Positions 1-7,436 of a stretch of DNA of 17,811 nt are shown here, piece by piece. Location of the stretch: assembly GCA_937925455.1 (NCBI GenBank), contig CALEWF010000133.1:1-17811 (forward strand). Direction: 5' to 3'. The notes beneath the pieces are model-generated. The model did not search any database. It was not told the DNA's origin and saw only the letters and a list, made by a program, of their open reading frames with translations. Positions within the stretch are counted from its first letter, which is position 1, and each line of letters starts with the position of its first letter. This DNA is from an uncultured Flavobacteriales bacterium. GTDB taxonomy: Bacteria > Bacteroidota > Bacteroidia > CAIKAF01. The translations under genes were made by a program, and so were the position numbers.

Positions 1-23
1 ACTTCGTTCTGCTCGCAATAACG
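1..23. repeat. possible dispersed-repeat remnant at window edge
   Basis: Read on the minus strand this stretch resembles the family of short intergenic repeats containing a 'cattgcgagcggagcgaag'-like core that recurs in many bacterial genomes. Only one copy is visible and the left side is cut by the window edge, so this rests on recalled similarity alone. It is not coding. Confidence 0.25.
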
Positions 24-47
24 CAAAAAATCATCTCATCTTCAAAT

Positions 48-190
48 CTGCCGGGGATGGCAGTGGAAAGCCCGCAGGGGCGAAGCCCACAGGGCACGGG
101 GTAGCGGGGCTGAGGGCACGAAGACACCGCTACCCCGATGCCCTGTGTGGCGGAGCCCCGAGGACTTGGAACGGACAGCCCCATGGGCAG
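48..190. repeat. GC-rich intergenic hairpin element
   Basis: This GC-rich block stands out in an AT-rich intergenic region. Its core is an inverted repeat: the arm at 88-107 (cacagggcacggggtagcgg) is complementary to 127-147 except for one extra A in the right arm, giving about 20 bp around a 19-nt loop. Looser complementarity continues outward (76-87 against 148-160), and the outermost 48-52 (ctgcc) can pair with 186-190 (ggcag). The flank 'aggacttggaacggacagcc' resembles, from memory, dispersed intergenic elements of Bacteroidota genomes. No open frame through it looks like a real protein. From about 195 to 343 I see only AT-rich spacer. Confidence 0.6.
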
Positions 191-343
191 CCGAATAAAA
201 AAATTCTATTGAAACATGATGGTTAAAATTTATATCGGACAAGAGTAATACTTTTTGTTAAATCTTCTAAAAGTATCCCAGCAACTAATGAGGAATAATT
301 TTACGCCCTGCAACAATAAATATAAAAGAAAGGAAACAATAAG

Positions 344-351
344 TACTTTTG
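344..351 (+). promoter_or_regulatory. putative -7 box of der
   Basis: TACTTTTG matches the Bacteroidota TAnnTTTG -7 element exactly and ends 7 nt before the der ATG. No TTTG -33 element is seen at the usual spacing. A similar but one-base-longer sequence (TACTTTTTG) lies near 248-256. If the box is used, the mRNA leader would be only a few nucleotides. Confidence 0.4.
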
Positions 352-358
352 TTAGCTG

Positions 359-1666
359 ATGGGAAACATAGTTGCAATAGTAGGCAGACCGAATGTAGGA
401 AAATCTACCTTGTTTAACCGGCTTACCGAAAGCCGAGATGCTATAGTGGATGAATTTAGCGGAGTAACCCGCGATCGCCACTACGGAAAGGCAGAATGGG
501 GAGGTAAAGAATTTTCAGTGATTGATACCGGCGGGTATGTACATGGTTCAGATGATATATTTGAGGAAGAAATACGTAAGCAGGTATTGCTGGCCATTGA
601 TGAAGCTGATGTAATACTTTTTGTGGTAGATACTACCACCGGTGTAACAGATTTGGATGAACAAGTGGCCGATTTGTTGCGTCGCACGCCGAAACCTGTG
701 CTGGTTGTGGCTAATAAGGTAGATAACTTTGAACGAATAGCGGAAACGGCTGTATTTTATTCTTTTGGGTTAGGAGATGAGGTTTTTCCAATCAGTTCGC
801 TGAGTGGTGCCGGAACCGGTGAACTGCTGGATAAGTTGGTCCGTTTGCTGCAAGACAAACCTTTGGAAGTAGATACAAACATCCCGAAAATAGCCATAGT
901 GGGTAGGCCCAATGTAGGTAAATCGTCAATCACCAATGCATTTTTGGGAGAAGAACGGAACATTGTAACACCCATTGCCGGTACTACTCGTGATGCTATT
1001 TATACTCGCTATAAATCTTTTGGGTTCGATTTTTATTTGATAGATACCGCTGGTTTGCGAAAAAAATCAAAGGTTCGTGATGATTTAGAATTTTATTCAG
1101 TTTTGCGAAGTGTACGAACCATTGAAAGTAGCGATGTATGTATCCTGATGATTGATGCCACGGAAGGATTTGAAAGTCAGGACATGAACATTTTTAACCT
1201 GATTAAGAAGAATCATAAGGGATGTGTAATAGTAGTAAATAAATGGGACCTGATAGAAAAAGACCATAAAACGGCAGAGAAATACAGGGAAATCATTCAA
1301 AAGAAAATAGCACCGTTTAGCGATGTGCCCATAATATACACTTCGGTACCTGAAAAACAACGTATTTTTAAAGCCTTAGAAACAGCCATTCAGGTTTACG
1401 AAAACAGAAAAAGAAGAATACCTACGCACGAACTGAACGAATTTATTTTGCCCATCATTGAAGAAACCCCCCCGCCTTCTATAAAAGGGAAATACATAAA
1501 AATTAAGTATGCCACACAACTACAAATTGCATATCCTGCCTTTGTTTTCTTCTGTAACCTACCACAGTATATCAAAGAGCCGTATAAACGATTTTTAGAA
1601 AATAAGATTCGGGCAAATTATAATTTTTCGGGTGTGCCGATTGAAATTTTCTTCCGGCAGAAATAA
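359..1666 (+). CDS. der: ribosome biogenesis GTPase Der (EngA)
   Basis: Der is a tandem-GTPase protein needed for maturation of the 50S ribosomal subunit in the cytoplasm. Both G domains are intact. The first has P-loop GRPNVGKS at residues 9-16, DTGG near 56-59 and NKVD at 119-122. The second has GRPNVGKS at 182-189, DTAG near 229-232 and NKWD at 294-297. The last ~85 residues form the KH-like domain. At 435 aa it has the usual family length. The ATG at 359 places the first P-loop where the family expects it. It stands alone on this strand and meets the CPBP protease gene tail to tail with 1 nt between stop codons and no visible terminator. The G5 motif of the second domain reads TSVPEKQ rather than the more common SA form, which I think is tolerated. 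The identification is secure. Confidence 0.97.
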   Translation: MGNIVAIVGRPNVGKSTLFNRLTESRDAIVDEFSGVTRDRHYGKAEWGGKEFSVIDTGGYVHGSDDIFEEEIRKQVLLAIDEADVILFVVDTTTGVTDLDEQVADLLRRTPKPVLVVANKVDNFERIAETAVFYSFGLGDEVFPISSLSGAGTGELLDKLVRLLQDKPLEVDTNIPKIAIVGRPNVGKSSITNAFLGEERNIVTPIAGTTRDAIYTRYKSFGFDFYLIDTAGLRKKSKVRDDLEFYSVLRSVRTIESSDVCILMIDATEGFESQDMNIFNLIKKNHKGCVIVVNKWDLIEKDHKTAEKYREIIQKKIAPFSDVPIIYTSVPEKQRIFKALETAIQVYENRKRRIPTHELNEFILPIIEETPPPSIKGKYIKIKYATQLQIAYPAFVFFCNLPQYIKEPYKRFLENKIRANYNFSGVPIEIFFRQK

Positions 1667-1667
1667 C

Positions 1668-2264
1668 TTAGAGCAATCCTTGGTGCCATAAACTCAGGTA
1701 ATCCATGGTAAGGGCAACAAGAATGTGCAATATGGCGCCCCACCATATAGCTTGGGTTCGGTAACTTAGTAATCCTAATACTATTCCGGCAAGAATAGAG
1801 CCGATGGCTTCTGGTAGAGGTTTTTCAAAGTGAATCATGCAATAAGGAATAACCATTACAAAAACAGCATACACCCCAAACCGATGACGTGTGCCATGAA
1901 TGATAAATCCGCGGAAAAAAAATTCGAGTGAAAAAAATTGTACTGCGTAAAAGAATTCCCAATACCATAAGGAAGGGAATAAAGGCGTTCCGGAATTGGG
2001 AAAGAAAAAAGGATAGGTTTGCTGAAAATTTTTTTCAAAAGAAGCAGCAATAACAAAAGGTAAAACCAGTAAAAACAACAAGGCATAAATTTTCCATCCG
2101 GAAGTAATGCCTTGAAGTTTCAGACCATAATTGCTTAATTTTTCTTTTAAGACAAACACGATATAAATGGTTGGAATAATAAAATAAGCCACTACACAAA
2201 CCCACACCCACCAAATAAGCTGATATAAATTGCTATATGGCGAATTTGTGAATGCATCATCCAT
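1668..2264 (-). CDS. CPBP-family intramembrane metalloprotease, main body (frame interrupted upstream)
   Basis: This is a multi-pass membrane protein of the CPBP (CaaX protease and bacteriocin-processing, Abi) family, whose glutamate and histidines cut or bind within the membrane. Motif 1 is LEFFFRG (E114, R118), where the usual first Glu of EExxxR is Leu. Motif 2 is YCMIH (H145). Motif 3 is H180 followed by D188. Hydrophobic segments lie near 18-38, 58-74, 103-113, 130-145 and 155-185. The ATG at 2264 is probably not the biological start. The same frame is open further upstream, and shifting frame at the 8-T run (2289-2296) joins it to an N-terminal segment with a membrane helix (2279-2440), giving about 257 aa. 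It follows the M49 peptidase gene. The substrate is unknown. The family call is good; whether the gene is functional is open. Confidence 0.8.
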   Translation of the reverse strand: MDDAFTNSPYSNLYQLIWWVWVCVVAYFIIPTIYIVFVLKEKLSNYGLKLQGITSGWKIYALLFLLVLPFVIAASFEKNFQQTYPFFFPNSGTPLFPSLWYWEFFYAVQFFSLEFFFRGFIIHGTRHRFGVYAVFVMVIPYCMIHFEKPLPEAIGSILAGIVLGLLSYRTQAIWWGAILHILVALTMDYLSLWHQGLL

Positions 2265-2278
2265 AATTTTTCCGAGCC

Positions 2279-2440
2279 CTAAGGCATCAAAAAAAATCCA
2301 ATGTATTTGAATGATGAATGATGTCCAAAATAATGCAGCACAATCATAGAAAGTGCCGAAAGAATTAATACCCCGATTGTTTTCAGATCCGGCCGTTCAT
2401 TCAGGGGGAAATAGGCTCTAAGCCAAAGGTATGAACGCAT
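2279..2440 (-). CDS. N-terminal fragment of the CPBP protease gene, out of frame
   Basis: A 53-codon frame starts at an ATG 2 nt after the M49 stop codon (TAGCCATG), as expected for a translationally coupled second gene. It encodes a basic N-terminus, then a hydrophobic stretch (about residues 21-38) like a first membrane helix, and stops at 2279-2281 just after a run of eight T's. Adding one T, or slipping back one base, within the run continues the frame through FFFDALGLGK into the CPBP body. It is therefore best read as the true 5' end of that gene. It could also be an independent small peptide, but its position and hydrophobicity argue against that. Confidence 0.6.
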   Translation of the reverse strand: MRSYLWLRAYFPLNERPDLKTIGVLILSALSMIVLHYFGHHSSFKYIGFFLMP

Positions 2441-2442
2441 GG

Positions 2443-4089
2443 CTAAATACCCAGTACCGATTTGCCTTGTTCAAACACAATATCTACTGGAATATTTTTT
2501 GATTTTAACCGGTCTAAATCAGCTTGAAGTTCTTCACCTATCATTCCTTTTTCTTTTACTAATTGATCTACCCCGGTATAATCTCCCTGGCCTTGCAAGG
2601 TAAGAATCATTCGGCTTAGCTCAGTCATGGCCTGAATCATTTTTTCGAAATTCACTTTGTATTTTCCAGTGGCATCATCGCGTTCAAAGGCTCCTTTTTC
2701 TTTAAAGAAGTTAAACCGAATCATGTTGGCCCTGCCATGAGCACTGGATGCCCCAAACCGTACTGAACGGAAAATGCCTGCCAAAAACGTAACATAAAAA
2801 TCCTCTAATGCGCCTTCTATTTCGCCTTTCTGGTGTAACTGCGTAATCATGTATAGACCTAAAATATCGGCTTTGCCTTCTTCGAGGGCTGAAGCATGTT
2901 CACGCAGCGCTTCGCGTACTGTGCCTTTGCCATTGATGGTATTTTTAATTCCTAAGCCATGAGCCACTTCGTGAAACATTACCGTAGAGAAAAAGGCATC
3001 GAACGTAATATGCTTCATCTGTGATGGGGCAATCAACTCTTGAGCAATGGGTAATAATATTTTATCAAATTTAGCCCGCATCACATTTTTGAGTTGCAGC
3101 CTTCGGGTGCCTTTTTTCAATTGCACTTCTTCATCATTGGGTAAATTAATGGCAATTGTTTTACTTCCTGAATTGCAATCGCCGGCATAATATATTGCAT
3201 CATACGCATTCAAATCAGCATCCGTACCAGGCATTTCTTTTTTATATTTTGCATCTACCGGCAAGTTCTTTTGCAATTCGGGCAAGAATGCGGCATACTT
3301 TTCAAGTTTTTTACTCCACTCCATATCTTTAACCAATACATAGGCTTCAAAAGCGGCCTTGTATCCGTTTAATTGGTCTTCGTAGGTTTCGATGGGGCCT
3401 ACCACAAAATCTATGGGGTTAGACTTCATGTCCATCCAAGCAAAATCGCTGGGTTTGTAATTATCGGAAAGTAAGGCATCGGCTCGTAGTAACAAATAGT
3501 TTTTCAAGCCCGCATCTTCGCTCAACGCAGCGGCTTGCCGAATAAGTGCGGCAGCTTTTTCCAATTTCACTTTATATGCTTGGTGGTAGGGTATCACCAT
3601 GAGTTTACCCTGACTATCGCGACGAATCAAGGTATATTGGTCTTTTTTTCGTTCATCTGCTAATGCTGCAAATTCAGCGGAGTCCATATCCACCGGATAA
3701 TAATTTGCTCCTTTGGGCTTTTCATTAAATCCGGGAATAAATGGTTTATTTCCATCGAGGCGATCCCAGGGTCCGTAATTGATTTCTGCAAACCGCCTTA
3801 ATTTTTCATCTGTTATGCTAGATAAAAATTCATCTTTAGGAATACTCAGGGCTTGCTCCCAAAACAGGTCATCCATGATTTGAGCAGCATCAATCAGCAA
3901 GGGAATCATTTGCCGATAATTTTCACTCAACACACTTAAATCGGTGGTTAATCGAACGGTAGTATATTTATCTAACATAGCTTGTACAGAATCAACTGAA
4001 TAAGATTGCAACATGTTTTCTTTTTTGTCTTTTTTTCCACAAGAAAAAAGCAGGGCTAAAGCAATGGAAAACAATACAGTATGTTTCAT
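2443..4089 (-). CDS. M49-family (dipeptidyl peptidase III-like) zinc peptidase lipoprotein
   Basis: This is a predicted lipid-anchored zinc metallopeptidase of the M49 type, which in characterised members removes dipeptides from the N-terminus of short peptides. From the ATG at 4089 it has 548 aa. A signal peptide ends in lipobox LFSC with the acceptor Cys at 17, followed by Gly-Lys-Lys. The zinc site is HEVAH at 373-377 with EEGKAD at about 403-408 supplying the third ligand. The M49 stretch GPIETYED followed by GYKAAFEAYV lies near 231-251. The motif has five residues (HExxH) instead of the classical M49 HExxxH. The frame can be opened at a TTG (4104), but the ATG gives the cleaner signal peptide. 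A weak TTCCTTTG box lies at 4102-4109. The CPBP gene follows after 2 nt. The exact substrate is unknown. Confidence 0.85.
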   Translation of the reverse strand: MKHTVLFSIALALLFSCGKKDKKENMLQSYSVDSVQAMLDKYTTVRLTTDLSVLSENYRQMIPLLIDAAQIMDDLFWEQALSIPKDEFLSSITDEKLRRFAEINYGPWDRLDGNKPFIPGFNEKPKGANYYPVDMDSAEFAALADERKKDQYTLIRRDSQGKLMVIPYHQAYKVKLEKAAALIRQAAALSEDAGLKNYLLLRADALLSDNYKPSDFAWMDMKSNPIDFVVGPIETYEDQLNGYKAAFEAYVLVKDMEWSKKLEKYAAFLPELQKNLPVDAKYKKEMPGTDADLNAYDAIYYAGDCNSGSKTIAINLPNDEEVQLKKGTRRLQLKNVMRAKFDKILLPIAQELIAPSQMKHITFDAFFSTVMFHEVAHGLGIKNTINGKGTVREALREHASALEEGKADILGLYMITQLHQKGEIEGALEDFYVTFLAGIFRSVRFGASSAHGRANMIRFNFFKEKGAFERDDATGKYKVNFEKMIQAMTELSRMILTLQGQGDYTGVDQLVKEKGMIGEELQADLDRLKSKNIPVDIVFEQGKSVLGI

Positions 4090-4162
4090 AAAAATTTTTT
4101 TCAAAGGAAATAAAAACCTGAATAATTTGCGTAATTCATTCTTAGGTAATTATAAATCTCCG

Positions 4163-4170
4163 TAATTTTA
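4163..4170 (+). promoter_or_regulatory. putative -7 box of the WD40 gene
   Basis: TAATTTTA differs from TAnnTTTG only in the last base and ends 3 nt before the ATG at 4174. No good -33 element is seen. The 84-nt spacer between the M49 ATG and this gene must hold both divergent promoters. Confidence 0.3.
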
Positions 4171-4173
4171 AGC

Positions 4174-5391
4174 ATGCGTTGGATTTTTTTGATCGGCATT
4201 ACTTCTTGGCTTTTAAACACTACAAAAGCGCAGGTTCCCGATACGTTGTGGACGAAAGATTATGGCAACCGTGAAGTTTTTTCCTTGGGGTTCTCTCCAG
4301 ACGGAAATCGAATAGCCGTGGGATTTGAATGCCCGTTTCCGGCTTTGCGAATTGTAGATGCCTTGAATGGAGATATTTTATTTGAAACAAACACACAACA
4401 ACTTTGCCTGCAAACCGTACAGGTTTCAACCAGCGGAAATTACTTAGCCATTGGTGAAGAAGTTGGATGGCTGTATGTGTATGATTTTACAACTTATACT
4501 GCTATTGATTCGTTTAATACTGGAAATGGAGGAATCTTTTCGCTTGATTTTCACCCGAACGGTGATGCCGTGATGGTAGCAGGACTGGATGGTTATATCA
4601 GTGTATATAAAGTAGGAACCGGCGAGTTGCTTTTACGTTTTTTAGCACACAGTACAGGCGTGATTGCCGTAGATTATTCAGCCGATGGAAATCTAATTGC
4701 GTCTGGAGGGAAAGACAAGTTAGTAAAACTCTGGAATGCAAATAACGGAACATTTATTCGCGAATTTAATGGGCACTTGGGCGAAGTACGTGATGTAAAC
4801 TTTGTTCCCGATGCATCACGAATTATATCGTGCAGCGCAGATGATGATATTCGGATTTGGGAAACCGCTACCGGCAACTGCCTGCATACCATTACTGAAC
4901 ATTGGGCTGATGTAAATAATATTGATGTAGCACCAGATGGAATTCATTTTGCTTCTGCTTCAACAGACCAAACCACGAAACTTTTCCGAGTAGATGATGG
5001 TTCGATGGTAGTAAGTTTTGGTGGCGAAGTGCCAAGTAAAAAAAATTGGCTAAACTTTTCACCTGAAGGGATGCGATTAGCGGTTGGTCATCAAAACGGA
5101 GTATTGGGCGTATGGAACATGGGGTCGGTATTAGGAACTGAAAATCAGGAATCGGCTTCTTCTAATATAAAGGTATATCCAAACCCAGCTAAACATTCTA
5201 TTAAACTAAATGGCATTGGGCTGCCTGCTCAACTTACGTTGTATAATCTATATGGCCAAATAGTTTATCAAAATACAATTGCGTCAACAGAGATAGATAT
5301 TCAAATGCTTTCTGAAGGTTTGTATCTTGGTTTAATACAATCAGAAAAAAATAAAATTATTCATTCGGTGAAAATACAAATCGTTCGATGA
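4174..5391 (+). CDS. secreted WD40 beta-propeller with T9SS sorting tail
   Basis: This is a 405-aa exported protein. Residues 1-19 form a signal peptide ending in KAQ. Residues ~30-320 contain about seven WD40-type repeats, with blades marked by FSPDGNRIAVG, FHPNGDAVMVAG, YSADGNLIASGG plus VKLWNA, VPDASRIISCSADDDIRIWE, and a closing SPEGMRLAVG, so one complete seven-bladed propeller is likely. The last ~75 residues begin VYPNPA and include LYNLYGQIV and LSEGLY, the pattern of the T9SS type A C-terminal sorting domain, so it is probably secreted or anchored on the cell surface. The propeller is presumably a protein-binding platform; no catalytic residues are recognised. It is divergent from the M49 peptidase, and MscS starts 48 nt downstream behind its own candidate promoter box. 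Confidence 0.85.
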   Translation: MRWIFLIGITSWLLNTTKAQVPDTLWTKDYGNREVFSLGFSPDGNRIAVGFECPFPALRIVDALNGDILFETNTQQLCLQTVQVSTSGNYLAIGEEVGWLYVYDFTTYTAIDSFNTGNGGIFSLDFHPNGDAVMVAGLDGYISVYKVGTGELLLRFLAHSTGVIAVDYSADGNLIASGGKDKLVKLWNANNGTFIREFNGHLGEVRDVNFVPDASRIISCSADDDIRIWETATGNCLHTITEHWADVNNIDVAPDGIHFASASTDQTTKLFRVDDGSMVVSFGGEVPSKKNWLNFSPEGMRLAVGHQNGVLGVWNMGSVLGTENQESASSNIKVYPNPAKHSIKLNGIGLPAQLTLYNLYGQIVYQNTIASTEIDIQMLSEGLYLGLIQSEKNKIIHSVKIQIVR

Positions 5392-5427
5392 ATTTCGCTT
5401 ATACTTCCTTTAAATTAACCATATTCA

Positions 5428-5435
5428 TACCTTTG
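5428..5435 (+). promoter_or_regulatory. putative -7 box of mscS-corA
   Basis: TACCTTTG matches TAnnTTTG exactly and ends 4 nt before the mscS ATG. A partial -33-like CTTTA lies 15-20 nt upstream. Use of this box would give a transcript starting at or next to the start codon. Confidence 0.4.
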
Positions 5436-5439
5436 AAGC

Positions 5440-6318
5440 ATGCAGTGGAACCATTATTTTGAAAATTACGAACCCATCATCAAGATTGTAATTATTATTC
5501 TCGGGGCAATTATTGTAAACAAATTGCTTCGAACCATGGTTACAACGTATTTTCGAAGAGAATCTGCCCGAATAAATGTTGACCCTACGGCATATAATTT
5601 TTTGAAAAACGCACTCACCTTTCTCATTGTAATTTTTGCTAGCTTAAGTATTATTTATTCCATTCCTGCCTTTAAGCAACTTGCCGTTACATTGTTTGCC
5701 GGTGCCGGTATTTTGGCTGCCATTATTGGTTTTGCATCACAAACTGCATTTTCTAACATTATCAATGGTGTTTTTATAGTAATGTTTAAGCCTTTTAGAA
5801 TTGGGGATGTTATAGAAATAGGTAGAAACCAACAAGAATTTGCCGGAGTGGTAGAAGATATCACACTTCGCCATACGGTAATTAAAAATTTTGAAAACAA
5901 ACGGGTGATTGTACCTAATTCGGTAATTAGTACAGAGATAATCATCAATCGAACCATTGTAGATGAAAAAGTGGTTCGTTTTTTTGAAATCACCATCAGC
6001 TACACCAGTGATATAAACAGGGCTATGAAAATTATTGCCGAAGAGGCAGAAAAACATCCATTGTTTATAGACCCAAGAACACCGGAACAAATTGCAAATA
6101 ACGACCCCAAAGTAAATGTGATATTGCTGAAATATTCAGATTATGGCATGGTGTTACGTGCATATATTTGTGGGGCTAATTCTTCACAATCTTTTCAGCT
6201 ACTTACTGATTTAAATAAAATCGTAAAAGAGCGATTTGATAAAGAAGGTATTGAAATACCGTATCCATATTTTAACATCATTCAAAAAAATTCTGAAAAC
6301 CATACAGGAAAATCATGA
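5440..6318 (+). CDS. small-conductance mechanosensitive channel, MscS family
   Basis: This is an inner-membrane channel that opens under membrane tension to release osmolytes on hypo-osmotic shock. At 292 aa it is the compact MscS form. Helices lie near residues 12-30 and 50-70, and the pore-lining TM3 is at about 78-112, rich in Gly and Ala (LFAGAGILAAIIGFASQTAFSNIINGVF). The MscS beta domain follows (FRIGDVIEI, then VVEDITLRHTVI and VPNSVI), and then the alpha/beta C-terminal domain. The ATG at 5440 gives a normal N-terminus. Its stop overlaps the start of the CorA gene by 4 nt (ATGA), indicating co-transcription and coupled translation of the two ion-handling membrane proteins. No oddities are seen. 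Confidence 0.93.
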   Translation: MQWNHYFENYEPIIKIVIIILGAIIVNKLLRTMVTTYFRRESARINVDPTAYNFLKNALTFLIVIFASLSIIYSIPAFKQLAVTLFAGAGILAAIIGFASQTAFSNIINGVFIVMFKPFRIGDVIEIGRNQQEFAGVVEDITLRHTVIKNFENKRVIVPNSVISTEIIINRTIVDEKVVRFFEITISYTSDINRAMKIIAEEAEKHPLFIDPRTPEQIANNDPKVNVILLKYSDYGMVLRAYICGANSSQSFQLLTDLNKIVKERFDKEGIEIPYPYFNIIQKNSENHTGKS

Positions 6319-7373
6319 GTCCAGGAAACCCAACCCTCGGAAAAAAAACAGGATTACCTCCAGGATCGCTGGTATATGTTGGAACACCATCAAACAAGCC
6401 CATAAAAATCTCAATTATTCAATACAACGAGCAAGAATGCAAAGAATTTGTTTTACAGAAGGTATCAGAAATTAAAGATTGTGTGTGTTCAACACACAAC
6501 TTCTGGATAAATATTAATGGCGTTTACGATGTTTCTGTTATTGAAGAAATAGGTAATATATTTCAATTAGATTCCTTATCGTTAGAAGATATTGTAAATA
6601 CTCATACCCGACCAAAGTTAGACGAGTATGAAGATTATATTTTTTGTGTATTGAAAGACTTGTATGTAGAAGAAGAAAAAATTATGAAAGAGCAATTATC
6701 GTTTGTTTTAAAAGACCGAATATTGCTCACCTTTCAGGAAGAAGAAGGCGATGTATTTGATAATGTAAGGAACCGAATACGCACGGCCAGCACCAAAATA
6801 CGTACCCGAGGAACAGATTATTTAATGTACGCCTTGATTGATGCCATTGTAGATAACTATTTTGTAATTACCGACTGGTTTGATAAAGAATTAGATTCGC
6901 TGGAAGAGGAATTATATAGAACCACCACCAAAACACAATTGGCCGATATTCAACAAACACACGCCACATTGAATGCCTTGAGGCGTTCAGTATTACCTGC
7001 CCGTGAAGTAATTTTTTCATTTTACAAATCAGAAAACAGCCTGATAAAAAAGAAAACACATTTGTTTATCCGCGATTTAATTGACCACATTACGCATATT
7101 ACCGAATCAGTGGAACAAGCTCGTGAAAAATCAAACGGATTAATGAATATCTATATTTCCGGAACCAATCAAAACATGAACAACATTATGAAAACCCTTA
7201 CGATTGTTTCCACCATCTTTATGGCTTTATCGTTAATTGCCGGTATTTACGGAATGAATTTTAAAAACATGCCCGAATTAGAATGGCAATATGGGTATTT
7301 TGCCGTATTGGGATTGATGGGATTGATTTCTATGGGGCTTTTGTTGTTTTTTCATAAAAAGAAATGGTTATAA
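6315..7373 (+). CDS. corA: magnesium/cobalt transporter CorA
   Basis: This is a pentameric inner-membrane channel for Mg2+ (and Co2+/Ni2+) uptake. It has a large cytoplasmic N-terminal domain (about 1-285) with long acidic and coiled helices, then TM1 (TIVSTIFMALSLIAGIYGMNF) carrying the signature YGMN at its outer end near residue 315, a short acidic loop (NMPELEW), TM2, and a basic tail (HKKKWL). The length of 352 aa is normal for the family. The ATG overlaps the MscS stop (ATGA), and no independent promoter is evident, so translation is probably coupled to mscS. Both products concern ion balance. The next gene, 63 nt downstream, has its own promoter-like sequence. Confidence 0.95.
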   Translation: MSPGNPTLGKKTGLPPGSLVYVGTPSNKPIKISIIQYNEQECKEFVLQKVSEIKDCVCSTHNFWININGVYDVSVIEEIGNIFQLDSLSLEDIVNTHTRPKLDEYEDYIFCVLKDLYVEEEKIMKEQLSFVLKDRILLTFQEEEGDVFDNVRNRIRTASTKIRTRGTDYLMYALIDAIVDNYFVITDWFDKELDSLEEELYRTTTKTQLADIQQTHATLNALRRSVLPAREVIFSFYKSENSLIKKKTHLFIRDLIDHITHITESVEQAREKSNGLMNIYISGTNQNMNNIMKTLTIVSTIFMALSLIAGIYGMNFKNMPELEWQYGYFAVLGLMGLISMGLLLFFHKKKWL

Positions 7374-7389
7374 AAACAAGGAGTAAGGA

Positions 7390-7418
7390 TTTGAAAGCAA
7401 ACAGATTCATTACCTTTA
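7390..7418 (+). promoter_or_regulatory. putative Bacteroidota-type promoter of the ABC ATPase gene
   Basis: TTTG at 7390-7393 and TACCTTTA at 7411-7418 are separated by 17 nt, close to the Bacteroidota -33 TTTG / -7 TAnnTTTG arrangement (final G replaced by A). It lies 18 nt before the GTG at 7437 and is the best two-part promoter in the window. Confidence 0.5.
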
Positions 7419-7436
7419 ATTCATAAACTTTTTCTT

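Noticed and set aside
42..242. Minus-strand open frame across the GC-rich element
   Set aside because: It is an open frame produced by the palindromic GC-rich repeat. The translation is low-complexity in character, has no domain and no promoter.
230..481. Minus-strand frame overlapping the start of der
   Set aside because: It overlaps the conserved first P-loop of der on the other strand and shows no recognisable protein features.
5655..6090. Two overlapping minus-strand frames inside mscS
   Set aside because: Both are antisense to clear MscS motifs, and neither has a coding-like composition or an RBS/promoter.
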